Below the pieces are notes generated by a model that had not been told where the DNA came from, searched no databases, and saw only the letters and a list, made by a program, of their open reading frames with translations. A stretch of 64,000 nucleotides of DNA from JASGKO01 sp049840595 (GTDB lineage: Bacteria; Verrucomicrobiota; Verrucomicrobiia; Chthoniobacterales; Chthoniobacteraceae). Where the stretch lies: positions 124,001 to 188,000 of the forward strand of contig JASGKO010000038.1 of NCBI GenBank assembly GCA_049840595.1, read 5' to 3'. Position 1 is the stretch's first letter, and each line of letters opens with the position of its first letter. Below, piece after piece: positions 8,205-17,363 of the stretch. The position numbers and the translations under genes are program-made.

Positions 8205-10772
8205 CTATGGAGCACGCAAGCGCGGTGGCAACTCCGTTGCGAGCCCGGAGGCCACCGGGAAGCTTACACTTGTGAGATCAATCGTCGCGGAAGTAAGGCC
8301 GCCGCGCGAAGCCGTGAGCGTGACCTTGCCGGGCTGCAACGTGGAACGCAGCGCGACCCGGTTGAGGCCGCACTCAGTGCTCAGGTAGAGATTGTTCGTC
8401 GAACCCACGATGCCGCTGTTGTAACCCCCGCGCCAAATCGCGGGGCCGCTCACTTTGAAGTCCACCCGGGCTTCATCGGTCGGGCAGCGACGGCCCTTCG
8501 CGTCCACCACTTCGACATCGACGAGCGCCACGTCCGCGCCATCGGCCTGCCAGCCTTTCGGGCCAACGATCGGCGTCAGCTTGATCCGCACCGGAGCGCC
8601 TGCCGTCTCAATGGATTGCTGGGCTACCACCTGGCCTTTGTTCAAGCCGACCGCCTTGATCACGCCCGGCTGCCATTCGATATTCGGGAAAGCGAAGAGG
8701 AAGCCATTCTGCGGCTTGACCACACCTTTCGACGCACCGTTGACGAACAATTCCACGCTCTCGCAGTTCGACACCACGTACACCGTCTTCTTCGTGTGAT
8801 CGGGATAAGTCCAATGCCCGATGATATGCAGCGCGGGCGAGGGGCTCTGCATCACCTGATAAGTAAAGAAGGCTTCCTTCGGCAGCCGCACGGAATCCAC
8901 CTTGCCGCTCACCCGCGCCACCTCGCTGCTGTCCTGGCGACCATCTGCATTGGAATCCGACCAGTAGATGGAAGCATAGCCGGACCACTTGGAATGGGCT
9001 GGATCGGAGTTGGAAATGCGGTTCGACCAGTAAGCGTAATAACGCTCGATCGCCGCAATGCAGAAGGTCTCGGAATTCCAGTGGTACGTATCTTTCGGCC
9101 CCGGCTTGAACCCGAAGTGCGGCGGGGAGAAATCGTCCCAGAACCGGCGGGCCGCTTCATCGCGGAAATCCTCGGTCTCGATGAGTGGCGCGCGGTCGCG
9201 ACGCTCGGCGCTGTAGGCGCGGAACATCTCGGTGGGGCTCTTCAGCGCATCGGTCTGCTTATCCTGGCCGATCATCACGCCGTAGTACTCAGCGACGGAC
9301 GTGGTGGCGGGATCGTTCAACGTCCGGCAGCCGATCACGCGGCCGCCATTCGGGTCCCACTGCTTGCGCAAATCGACCATCTGCTGCATGTGCGCGGCGG
9401 TGATGCCGTTGTTACCCGCTTCCCAGAAGAGGATGCTCGGATGGTTGCGCAAGTAGATCATGGAATCGCGCATCACCTCGCAGCGCTGATCCCACTGGCG
9501 GCCTTCCACGTCCTTCTCCTTGTCGCCGGCGGGGGCGACTTCGGCGATCCCGTATTCGTCAAAGGCACGCACATCCACCGGCTGCGGGGTGATGTGCATC
9601 CAGCGCACATAGTTCGCATGCGTGTCGCGAATCATCTTCGCATTCGCATCGTGCATCCAGTCGGGATAGGCCTGGCCGAGCCCGGCCCACTCATCCGAGC
9701 TGCGCTGGGCATAGCCGGTGAGATAGACGAAGTGATCGTTCAAATAGACGCCGCCCTTCCCCACCCCACCCTTGTATTCCACTTTGCGGAAACCGGTGTG
9801 CGTCCTGCACACGTCCACCACTTTTCCATCGACCGACAACAGCGTATAAACATCGTAGAGATAGGGATCGTTCACATCCCACCAGTGCGCGCCGGTGAGA
9901 CGACCGCTCGCGGTGAGTGTATCCGTCTGGCCGCCCACCATGTCCGAGTCATCCGACTTGAAGGTGGCGCGCACCACGCCACTCGCATCCACCACCACAC
10001 CGGTCAGGGTGATCACCTGCTGGTTCCCGTCATTGCGAACCTGCGACTCGATGTTCACATCGCAAGTGCCGTCCTTGATCGAGAAATTCGACGGATAGAT
10101 ATAGACGCCGGTGGTCTGGAGATTCTCGTAAAGCGGCAGCGTCTGGTAAACCGAGCCGGTGAGATGCAGCCAGATGTCGTGATTGAGCCCGCCGTAGTTC
10201 GGATTGAACGCGCGTCCCATCCACTCGTAGCCGGTATTGGTCCCCTCCTCCTGGTAGTTGTCGCTGTTGTCCACCTTGATCGCGATCACGTTGTCGTCAT
10301 TGCCAAATTTCACCAGCTTCGTGATGTCGAGCCCGCAAGCGGTAATCCCGTTCTCGAACTTGCCCGCCGGCTGCCCATTCACGAAAAACCTCGCCGCCTG
10401 CTTGATCCCCTCGAATTCCAGGAACACCTTCCCGTCCTTCCCCGCCGCCGGGAGCTTGAAGTGCTTCCGGTACCACGCCACCCCCATATATTCGTGGTCC
10501 TCGCCGTGGCTGTGGACGATGATTTCGTCGTAGGTATCCGTGTCGTTGTAAGTATGCGGCGTGCTAATGTCCTGCCACTTCGAGTCATCGAAAGTCACCG
10601 CCTCCGCCCCGGGGACATCCTGTTTGATGAACTTCCAGCCGGGATTGAAGTTGTAAGTATGGCGCGGGGAATCGGGCACCGTGAATTTCTGCCCCACCGT
10701 CTGCGCGAAGGCACCGGAGGCAAGGAGAAGCAAACAGGCAAAGGAGCGCGAGAATCGCTGGATGGTTTTCAT
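8205..10772 (-). CDS. GH2-family protein with non-canonical active site
   Basis: 855 residues, signal peptide to FAQ. Architecture is GH2: sugar-binding domain with YRKHFKLP, Ig-like domain, TIM barrel and C-terminal Ig-like domains. The canonical RTSHNPP is replaced by VRWMHITPQP. The canonical SIGNE is replaced by FWEAGNNG (about residue 451), so the acid/base Glu position is Asn and a Glu lies three residues earlier. A plausible nucleophile remains in LIETEDFRDE (about 531). The product at 12776 shares all of these changes. The gene leads a unit with the GH28 gene and has a three-box operator 106 bp upstream of its start. Activity on a beta-linked pectin side-chain sugar is inferred. Confidence 0.85.
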   Translation of the reverse strand: MKTIQRFSRSFACLLLLASGAFAQTVGQKFTVPDSPRHTYNFNPGWKFIKQDVPGAEAVTFDDSKWQDISTPHTYNDTDTYDEIIVHSHGEDHEYMGVAWYRKHFKLPAAGKDGKVFLEFEGIKQAARFFVNGQPAGKFENGITACGLDITKLVKFGNDDNVIAIKVDNSDNYQEEGTNTGYEWMGRAFNPNYGGLNHDIWLHLTGSVYQTLPLYENLQTTGVYIYPSNFSIKDGTCDVNIESQVRNDGNQQVITLTGVVVDASGVVRATFKSDDSDMVGGQTDTLTASGRLTGAHWWDVNDPYLYDVYTLLSVDGKVVDVCRTHTGFRKVEYKGGVGKGGVYLNDHFVYLTGYAQRSSDEWAGLGQAYPDWMHDANAKMIRDTHANYVRWMHITPQPVDVRAFDEYGIAEVAPAGDKEKDVEGRQWDQRCEVMRDSMIYLRNHPSILFWEAGNNGITAAHMQQMVDLRKQWDPNGGRVIGCRTLNDPATTSVAEYYGVMIGQDKQTDALKSPTEMFRAYSAERRDRAPLIETEDFRDEAARRFWDDFSPPHFGFKPGPKDTYHWNSETFCIAAIERYYAYWSNRISNSDPAHSKWSGYASIYWSDSNADGRQDSSEVARVSGKVDSVRLPKEAFFTYQVMQSPSPALHIIGHWTYPDHTKKTVYVVSNCESVELFVNGASKGVVKPQNGFLFAFPNIEWQPGVIKAVGLNKGQVVAQQSIETAGAPVRIKLTPIVGPKGWQADGADVALVDVEVVDAKGRRCPTDEARVDFKVSGPAIWRGGYNSGIVGSTNNLYLSTECGLNRVALRSTLQPGKVTLTASRGGLTSATIDLTSVSFPVASGLATELPPRLRAP

Positions 10773-11155
10773 AGAGAAAAGCGGATTAATGGCAAGCGGA
10801 GCGTCCTTTTCCGGACACGGAGGTTGGGGTAGTCAAAAAGATGAAATCTGAAGCAGCATTGTTGGTTTCCAAGCCGGTGCGTTCAAGTTCCAATATGCGC
10901 ATTACATATACACTTTTGCGCATTTACCCTCAAAATTTGCCTCAATTTCTGAGCCTTAGTGCATTTTAAAAATCGTCCTTAACTCTAAGAAATCGGAATT
11001 TTAGGGCAATTACACGGACTGCAACCAATCCAATTCGATCTGGTTTCAGTGCATGCGCATTTTAGTTTATTTATGCGTGTTTTAGCATATTGAACGCATC
11101 CAAGCTTGCCATTAGCTTCGGCGCGTCAGTTTCAATAACTATCCCTAGACCACTC
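10773..11155. promoter_or_regulatory. Divergent intergenic region with a three-box operator (10878-10922)
   Basis: AT-rich region between the GH2 gene (minus) and a PEP-CTERM gene (plus). Boxes TGCGTT (10878-10883), TGCGCA (10896-10901) and TGCGCA (10917-10922) have spacers of 12 and 15 bp, and the first spacer begins CAAG, as in the other arrays of this window. More TGCGCA-like boxes, TGCGCA-N14-TGCGTG, lie at about 11053-11078 nearer the PEP-CTERM gene. Confidence 0.6.
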
Positions 11156-12346
11156 ATGACAAAAGCAACTATCCCCAAAATTCTTACGATCGGCATTGGA
11201 GCGCTCATCGTTAGTGCATCTGCTCAAGCAGCTGACACGGTTCACTCCAGCAGCACGACCGGAACCGTCAATTGGACGGCAGCCACTTGGTCGCCAGCCG
11301 TAAGCGACTGGACCACCACTGCAGGCGATGTCGCTCGTTACACGGGTAGCACCGCTACCACCTATACGCTCGACACCGATGTCACCGTCGGAGCAGTCAG
11401 AGACTCCGCAGGAGGCAATGGCTTTACCCTGCTGACCGATGGAACTCACGTTTTAAACCTGGACGCTACAGGCCTTTCCTCCACCAACCAGCCGTTTGCC
11501 AACGCTGGCGTGGCGGCGATTGCCCAAGCCAACGGAAATGCCTCCGCCTCGCGAGTTTTTACCGTAGGAAGCACCACCACCGGCGTGACCGTAAACATGC
11601 TGACTGATTTGAACGTCGGCATCACCAGCGGAACCGGCAGTGCATTTATCATGTACGGCACCATCAACAATACCAGTGCTTCCGCGAAGACGCTGACGTT
11701 TCTGGAAAACAGTTCGTCCGGATCTTCCGGTGCGCCGCAACTCACGATCAACTCGGCGATTGGCGGCTCGGGCAGCGCGCTTGCAATCATCAATGCGGGG
11801 TCCAGTGCGAATGCTACGGTCACCCGTGGCGTCACGACGCTGGCCGGTGTGCTGGGCTCGAACGTAACGACCGTAACAGAAAACAGCTCCAGCTCCGCAC
11901 TGACGCTTTCGGGATCGAACAGCTATACCGGCGGCACCACGGTGACGCTCGGGCTTTTGACCGTAACCTCCACGGGCAGCCTCGGCACCGGAAACGTCTC
12001 GCTGGCGGATACGACTGGCGTAACGCTAACGCTGCAAAACAACAATGCCATCGCGGATTCAGCCATCCTCAACTTTGGCGCCAACTCCGTGATCAATCTG
12101 AATGGTACGGCAGGAACCAGTGAAACCGTCTATGGTCTCTACGACGTGACGACAGGCACTTCCATTGCCGCCGGCACTTACACGGCGGCAGCATTGAATA
12201 GCGCCTTCGGTGTCACCTCATTTGCCAGCACCAATGGTGAAACAGTAACCGTGGTAACTGCGGTCCCCGAACCGGGTACTTACGCCCTTGTCATGGGTGG
12301 TATGGGCCTGCTCACCGTTTGGCAGCGCCGCCGTCGTTTGGCCTAG
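11156..12346 (+). CDS. PEP-CTERM protein with autotransporter-associated beta-strand repeats
   Basis: 396 residues from the ATG at 11156, chosen because it gives a clean signal peptide (TKATIPKILTIGIGALIVSA, cleaved near AQAAD). The body is Gly/Thr/Ser-rich with a PATR unit (TLSGSNSYTGGTTVTLGLLT). The C-terminus is a PEP-CTERM sorting signal: VPEPG, a hydrophobic helix, then WQRRRRLA. By family knowledge an exosortase cleaves at the PEP motif and the protein goes to the cell surface or matrix. No exosortase gene is in the window. The protein is shorter than, but related to, the two at 49-54 kb. The gene is divergent from the GH2 gene. Confidence 0.85.
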   Translation: MTKATIPKILTIGIGALIVSASAQAADTVHSSSTTGTVNWTAATWSPAVSDWTTTAGDVARYTGSTATTYTLDTDVTVGAVRDSAGGNGFTLLTDGTHVLNLDATGLSSTNQPFANAGVAAIAQANGNASASRVFTVGSTTTGVTVNMLTDLNVGITSGTGSAFIMYGTINNTSASAKTLTFLENSSSGSSGAPQLTINSAIGGSGSALAIINAGSSANATVTRGVTTLAGVLGSNVTTVTENSSSSALTLSGSNSYTGGTTVTLGLLTVTSTGSLGTGNVSLADTTGVTLTLQNNNAIADSAILNFGANSVINLNGTAGTSETVYGLYDVTTGTSIAAGTYTAAALNSAFGVTSFASTNGETVTVVTAVPEPGTYALVMGGMGLLTVWQRRRRLA

Positions 12347-12426
12347 CCATTAACCTTCCTGTTTGGGGGACCAATGCAGTCGTTAAACCTCAGGGGTGGG
12401 GTCTGACGATTGTGAAAACCCTAAAG

Positions 12427-12472
12427 CCGCCGTTGAATCTCAGGGGTGTGATTCAGCGGCGGTAATTTTTTG
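12427..12472 (+). terminator. Rho-independent terminator after the PEP-CTERM gene
   Basis: A 13-bp stem with one G-T wobble (CCGCCGTTGAATC/GATTCAGCGGCGG, loop of 10) is followed by TAATTTTTTG, 80 bp past the stop at 12346. Confidence 0.8.
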
Positions 12473-12568
12473 TCCCGAAAAAGCACCGCGCACATTTCTT
12501 GCAGCGGCTCTCGCAAGAAATTTCCGAATGGATTACGCCCTCATGGCTTCTTTCCTTCCAAAAAAGAA

Positions 12569-12698
12569 TGTCATGTTGAGCAGAGCGAAACATCTCCAAC
12601 TATTTCCGGCGCTGCACCTGACCTCATTGCTGGAAAGATCGTCCTTCGCTTTCCTGCACAGAAATAGATGGAGATTCTTCGCTGCGCTCAGAATGACA
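12569..12698. repeat. MITE-like element with 38-bp terminal inverted repeats
   Basis: The ends 12569-12606 and 12661-12698 are inverted copies of about 38 bp with roughly seven mismatches, both beginning TGTCAT and containing TGAGC and AGCGAA. The 54-bp centre has no gene. This resembles the widely dispersed palindromic intergenic repeat of many bacterial genomes whose ends read CTGCGCTCAGAATGACA. No transposase is present. The open frame across it is an artefact of the repeat. Confidence 0.65.
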
Positions 12699-12712
12699 GT
12701 GTATCCCCCCTC

Positions 12713-12764
12713 GTGCACAAACTGTAGTTTGCGCACGCACTTGTCCCGGCAACTTGCAGTTGCC
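12713..12764. repeat. Two short hairpins downstream of the GH2 gene
   Basis: Hairpin 1 is GTGCACAAACT/AGTTTGCGCAC (12713-12736, 2-base spacer, one mismatch). Hairpin 2 is GGCAACT/AGTTGCC (12748-12764). They lie 12-63 bp beyond the stop of the minus-strand GH2 gene and could end its transcript, though no T-run follows. Confidence 0.4.
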
Positions 12765-12775
12765 CCCCTTGCGAC

Positions 12776-15739
12776 TTATTGGGCTCCCGCCCCCAGCGGC
12801 TCGTAGGCCTCCGCCTCGATCACTTCCAGCGAGCCCTTTGCACTGCCTTCGGTGAGCTTTTTCCCACTGACTTCAACCAGGCCGAATTTATCCTGGTTCA
12901 CCACCGCACCCGCGAGGTCGATCCGCACGCTCTTGCCGTGCACCGGCTGGAGCGGCAGCGTCACGTAGCCGAGGGCCTGCTGGGTGTAGCCGGAGAAAAC
13001 TTCCTGGCCGTCCACCGTCACGCGCACGGGGTAGGATTTATTGCGGAAGCCGCCGAGCTTCAGCGTGAGCTCACTCAAGGTGGCGGGATGTTCCAGTTCG
13101 AACTGAATCCACCCGGTCCCCGGCTGGCCATCGCTTTTCCAGCTTGTCGCATCGTTGTCGTCGAAAGCCTGCGCGGCCTGATCCGCATTCGAGCCCGCCG
13201 TCGCACTCACGATGTGCACCGTCTTGCGCGTCGGCGTCACCGAATCTCCAGCCGGGGTCGGCCCGCGACTCATTGTTGCTTTCAACCCGGCATCGGCCAA
13301 GACTTTGGTGTAACCGTCCTTAGTTGGGAACGGAATCGTCGCCAGTTGAATCGTCGCCGGCTTCAGCCCCGGCGAACTGGCCTGGAGCTTGAATCCGCCA
13401 GCCGTCGGCAGAGAGCGCAGAATTACCCGGTTGATCCCTGCTTCCACCGGCAGCGATTTGGAGAGGATGCAGTTATCCGTCACCGCGCGCGTCTGCGGAT
13501 CGATCGCCCCTACCGCGATCCCGCCACGCCATTCTGCCGCACCTTGCAGGTCGAAGTTGATCATATTCATGGCTGTCGGGCAACGGTTGCCCTGTGCATC
13601 TACCACTTCCACATCCACCAGCGCCAGATCCGCGCCATCCGCCTTGAAGCCGGTCGGCCCGGTGCGCCAGGTCAATTTGATCGCTGTCGGCGCGCCGACT
13701 GTTTTCAAAGAAGTTTCGCACACCGGTTGTCCCGCCCCATCGTAGCCCACCGCCTTGATTTCGCCGGGCTGGAATTGCACGTCCTTCCACGTGTAGAGGA
13801 AGTGCTGGCTCTGCGTGCCGTAGCCGAGCGACCTGCCGTTCACGAAGAGCTCCACTTTCGGCACTGAGGAAACCACATAGACGGGCTTCTTCACACTCGC
13901 CTCGTAATTCCAGTGCCCCACAATGTGAATGCCCGGCTCCGGATCCACCCAGCCATTCCACATCACCTGGTGCGCATAATAACCGTCCTTCGGAAGCCGC
14001 ATCGCATCCACCTCCCCGCTGCTGCGATAGTTCGCCGCACCTCGGAAGTGGGTGTTGGAATCCGAGAAATAAATATTCACTCCACCCGCATTCACGCGCT
14101 CACCGGTCCCGGGGCGCTCGTGCCAGTATTCGAACCAACGGTTGACGATCTCCACCGTATAGGCCTCCAAATCGCGGTTGTAGGAATCGGGCTTTTCCTT
14201 TCCACCGATCGGGCCGTCGCCATCCTTGTGATAAGGCGGTGTATAGGGGTCCCAATATTTGCGAAGGGTTTCGTCACGCATGTATTCCATCATCCACATC
14301 GGCTTGGTCGCGCTTTTGTCCACGTAGAGCATTTCCCCACCATATTCGGCCATCTTGCTCGCCATCATGTCGCGGCTGCCCATGGCGCGACCGCCGTGCG
14401 GATCATACTGGTCGCGCACCGCCTTCATCTGGGTCATGTGATCGTCGCTGATCTGGTTATTGCCGCACTCGTAGAAAAGGATGCTCGGGTTGTTGCGATT
14501 GTAGATGATCGCGTCGCGCATCAGCGCCACCCGGTCGTCCCAGCGGCCACCGGTCACATCTTTCTCCGAGTCCCCCGCCGGCATCGACTCGATCAGGCCC
14601 ACGCGGTCGCAGGATTCCACCTCCTGCTTCGGCGGCGTGATATGCATCCAGCGCACCAGGTTGCCGTTGCTCGCCACCAGCAGCGCGTTCGAGAAATCAC
14701 TCATCCACGCCGGTTCCTCCTGCCCCACGGCGGGCCATTCGTTCGTGCTGCGCTGGGCGTAGCCATGCACCTGAAGCGTGCGATCGTTCAGCTTCACCAT
14801 CCCGTGGTCGAACTCCGTCTTGCGGAAGCCCGTCCGCGTATCCACCACATCCACTGGCTGCCCATTCACCTTCAGCGTGGTGAAAACATCGTATAAATAA
14901 CCGTAACCCCAACTCCAGAAGTTCAGCCCGGAGAGCGTCGCACTCGCGGTTACCGTTTTTGTCTCCCCGGCGCCGAGCGTCTGCTGGCCGCCGTCGATCG
15001 TCTGCACCACTTTTCCATCCGGCTGCACCACCTTCACCTCGTAGCTGAAAGTCTTCGGCCCGGCATACTCGTTCTTCACCTCCGCCTCGGCGGTCACTTT
15101 TGCGGTTTTACCGGGGACATTGATATCCTGCGCATAGACATACACACCGGTGGTGCCCAAGTTCGAATAAAGCGGCAGCGTCTGGTGCAGCTTGTCGGTG
15201 AGATGCAGGAAGACGTTTTTGTTAATCCCACCGTAGTTCGCGTAAAAGTTCCGGTCGTTCCACTGCTTGCCGCCCCAGCTATTGTCGATCCGGGCCGAGA
15301 GAATGTTCTCCGCCGGGGCCGGCTTCACCTTGTCGGTGATGTCGAAGCCGAAGGCCATCACGCCGTTGTCGCTTTTGCCGATGGATTCCCCGTTGAGGAA
15401 AAACTCGCCCTTCTGCCGGATGCCCTGGAACTCCAGAAACACCTTCTTCCCCGCAGCCTCGGGCGGCAGCTTGAAATGCTTGCGATACCACGCCACTCCC
15501 ACTGGCAATTGCTGGATCGCCACCTTGAATGCGCTGTCCTCATTCCACGCATACGGCAGCGTCACTTTCTTCCAGCCCGCGTCGGCAAAATCCGCCGCCT
15601 GTGCTCCCACTGCATCACCCACATTCACCAGCCAGTCGGAATTGAAGTTATACTTCTCGCGCGGAGCCGCGGCTTCCTGAGCGAAGAGAGACGAGGCGAT
15701 GGAAAGCATCGCGAGAGCGGAGAGAATCGGGCGGATCAT
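12776..15739 (-). CDS. GH2-family protein with non-canonical active site and discoidin-like domain
   Basis: 987 residues from the ATG at 15739; the signal peptide is MIRPILSALAMLSIASSLFA, and the longer frame upstream lacks one. GH2 domains follow the same order as the product at 8205, including YNFNSDWLVNVG at the mature start and YRKHFKLPPEAAGKK. It has VRWMHITPPK instead of RTSHNPP and FYECGNNQ (about 419) instead of SIGNE; MMEYMRDE (about 484) holds a possible nucleophile. Near residues 840-965 there is an extra F5/8 type C-like domain (AFDDNDATSWKSDGQPGTGW), expected to bind carbohydrate. Substrate unknown; context favours pectin side chains. A perfect 26-bp inverted repeat lies just upstream. 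Confidence 0.85.
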   Translation of the reverse strand: MIRPILSALAMLSIASSLFAQEAAAPREKYNFNSDWLVNVGDAVGAQAADFADAGWKKVTLPYAWNEDSAFKVAIQQLPVGVAWYRKHFKLPPEAAGKKVFLEFQGIRQKGEFFLNGESIGKSDNGVMAFGFDITDKVKPAPAENILSARIDNSWGGKQWNDRNFYANYGGINKNVFLHLTDKLHQTLPLYSNLGTTGVYVYAQDINVPGKTAKVTAEAEVKNEYAGPKTFSYEVKVVQPDGKVVQTIDGGQQTLGAGETKTVTASATLSGLNFWSWGYGYLYDVFTTLKVNGQPVDVVDTRTGFRKTEFDHGMVKLNDRTLQVHGYAQRSTNEWPAVGQEEPAWMSDFSNALLVASNGNLVRWMHITPPKQEVESCDRVGLIESMPAGDSEKDVTGGRWDDRVALMRDAIIYNRNNPSILFYECGNNQISDDHMTQMKAVRDQYDPHGGRAMGSRDMMASKMAEYGGEMLYVDKSATKPMWMMEYMRDETLRKYWDPYTPPYHKDGDGPIGGKEKPDSYNRDLEAYTVEIVNRWFEYWHERPGTGERVNAGGVNIYFSDSNTHFRGAANYRSSGEVDAMRLPKDGYYAHQVMWNGWVDPEPGIHIVGHWNYEASVKKPVYVVSSVPKVELFVNGRSLGYGTQSQHFLYTWKDVQFQPGEIKAVGYDGAGQPVCETSLKTVGAPTAIKLTWRTGPTGFKADGADLALVDVEVVDAQGNRCPTAMNMINFDLQGAAEWRGGIAVGAIDPQTRAVTDNCILSKSLPVEAGINRVILRSLPTAGGFKLQASSPGLKPATIQLATIPFPTKDGYTKVLADAGLKATMSRGPTPAGDSVTPTRKTVHIVSATAGSNADQAAQAFDDNDATSWKSDGQPGTGWIQFELEHPATLSELTLKLGGFRNKSYPVRVTVDGQEVFSGYTQQALGYVTLPLQPVHGKSVRIDLAGAVVNQDKFGLVEVSGKKLTEGSAKGSLEVIEAEAYEPLGAGAQ

Positions 15740-15769
15740 ATAAGCAATCGGGGTTAAATAGCGCAAACG

Positions 15770-15842
15770 CTGGAGCGGCGGTCTATGACCGTCGCCCTCT
15801 TGCTGGACCATTATTTGCGACGGTCATAGACCGCCGCTCCAG
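15770..15842. repeat. Perfect 26-bp inverted repeat
   Basis: Arms 15770-15795 and 15817-15842 are exact reverse complements (CTGGAGCGGCGGTCTATGAC then CGTCGC), separated by 21 bp. The element lies 31 bp upstream of the GH2 start codon and downstream of the terminator of the CE12 gene. It may be a mobile palindromic repeat or a very stable leader hairpin. Confidence 0.8.
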
Positions 15843-15864
15843 GTCGTTGGGTTAAAAAAGTGAC

Positions 15865-15894
15865 GCCTGGAAATCCGCCCCCGGATTTCCAGGC
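15865..15894 (-). terminator. Rho-independent terminator after the CE12 gene
   Basis: A perfect 13-bp stem GCCTGGAAATCCG/CGGATTTCCAGGC with a 4-base loop. On the minus strand it is followed by GTCACTTTTTT. It begins 14 bp beyond the stop at 15908. Confidence 0.85.
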
Positions 15895-15907
15895 ACGTAA
15901 TTAATCA

Positions 15908-17227
15908 CTAACTCCCGGCGGGTTTTTCCACCGCACCGCGGAGCGGAGTGAGCGACCATTGAATCGACTCCAGCGCATCGGGCTTCGACGGGTCGAACGC
16001 GCCGGCATCCTTCACCAGATGCGAGGCCAGCGCAGGCACGGTGGCCTTGATGCCCTCGACCACGCACCGGGCGAGTTCATAGGCGCCATACACGCTGTGA
16101 TGGGTGTTGTCCTTCAGCTCCTTCGGCTGGCCGGTGTAGGTATTCGCCGGATAAAAAACGAAGGCCTGACTGCTCTTGTCCGCACCAAGTGCGGTGTAGA
16201 ATTTCTGGCTCATCGCATTGAGGTCGATCAGCGGCACCTGCTCTTCCGAAGCGACCTGCCGACCAGCTTCCGCATAGTCGGCCAGCGTGGGCTGCAGCTT
16301 TCCATCTTTATCCCAGCGACGACGCTCCATCGGCGTAACAATCACCGGCAGTCCGCCCTTTTGTTTCGCGGCTTCGACGAACTTTTTCAGATTGTCCTTG
16401 TAGCTGGTGAAAGGACCGGCGTTCGGGCTCTTGTCCTTTTGATCGTTGTGACCGAACTGGATGAAAAGGTAGTCGCCCTTCTTCATCATGCTCAGCACTT
16501 TCTGGAGCCGCTTCTGGTGCTCAAAGGAAAAGAGCGCCAGCCCGGATTCCGCCTGGTTGGAGACCGCAATCCCCGGCTGAAAAAAGGACGGCAAAATCTG
16601 CCCCCAACCGGTATAGGGCTCGTGCCATTGATCGGTCACCGTGGAATCACCCGCAATAAAAACCGTCGTGGCATCCTGGACCGGCTCGATCTCCACCGAG
16701 GCGACGCCGGGATTTTTCCCATTGAATTCGAGGCTCAGAGTATCGTCCCAATCCGGCACCGGAGGTGGCCCAAGTTCACGCCCGTTCAGCGACGTAACGC
16801 CCCCGGTGCTGATCGCCGGCTTGCGGACATTCACCGTGATCGTCCGCGTCTCGTATTTGCCGGGGGCGGTCTCCACGTCCTTCAGCATCAGGCGACGCGA
16901 CTCTGCCTTGATCGTAGTGGACGTGGCTGCCTTGGGATCGCCGAAGCGGATCGTCACGTTGTAATTTCCCTCCGGAACATTGACGGCGAAGACCGGGGCA
17001 ATCGGCTCACCCGGCTTGGGCGCTGAGAATCCCTGCAGGAAACCGAAGCCCTGCTTGTCGTCGAACGCAGCACCGGAGGCGACGTGCGTAAAGCCAGCTT
17101 CGGAGTTCGCGCCGAAATCAAATTTCAGCTCGGCCGCATTCGCCAGCGCAGCGCACAGAATTAAGAAGGAACTACCGGCCATCCAAGCAGGATGAAACCG
17201 CGGAACGAATTGGGGTCGTTGTTTCAT
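15908..17227 (-). CDS. CE12 rhamnogalacturonan acetylesterase-like SGNH hydrolase
   Basis: 439 residues with a signal peptide (cleavage near ANAAE). Residues 33-180 form a galactose-binding or malectin-like domain (KFDFGANSEAG...VNVPEGNYNVTIRFGD). The SGNH catalytic domain follows with GDSTVTDQW (Ser near 195), Gly in NQAESGLALFSF, FGHNDQKD and the terminal triad DNTHHS. This motif set fits CE12, which removes acetyl esters from galacturonate in rhamnogalacturonan I so that lyases can act. A C-rich leader precedes the ATG. It is separated from the CE4-like gene by 136 bp, so it may have its own promoter. Confidence 0.88.
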   Translation of the reverse strand: MKQRPQFVPRFHPAWMAGSSFLILCAALANAAELKFDFGANSEAGFTHVASGAAFDDKQGFGFLQGFSAPKPGEPIAPVFAVNVPEGNYNVTIRFGDPKAATSTTIKAESRRLMLKDVETAPGKYETRTITVNVRKPAISTGGVTSLNGRELGPPPVPDWDDTLSLEFNGKNPGVASVEIEPVQDATTVFIAGDSTVTDQWHEPYTGWGQILPSFFQPGIAVSNQAESGLALFSFEHQKRLQKVLSMMKKGDYLFIQFGHNDQKDKSPNAGPFTSYKDNLKKFVEAAKQKGGLPVIVTPMERRRWDKDGKLQPTLADYAEAGRQVASEEQVPLIDLNAMSQKFYTALGADKSSQAFVFYPANTYTGQPKELKDNTHHSVYGAYELARCVVEGIKATVPALASHLVKDAGAFDPSKPDALESIQWSLTPLRGAVEKPAGS

Positions 17228-17363
17228 GAGTTGAGGTCTAGAATTTTTGGGCGGGGTGGGGTCCGTATCCTTTAAGAATCCGGCGTCTTTGAATAGACTT
17301 ATTTATATTCGCTTCGTTCAGTTCCTTCGCATAAGCAAACTCATTTGATCCAAATCGCGCAGC

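Noticed and set aside
8151..10832. Plus-strand open frame of 893 codons opposite the second GH2 gene
   Set aside because: Shadow of the GH2 gene; same reasons. Similar shadows at 1329-2732, 22652-25150, 25707-26966 and 47233-48990 were also discarded.
12396..12806. Open frame of 136 codons in the intergenic region
   Set aside because: It runs through a terminator hairpin and the inverted-repeat element.
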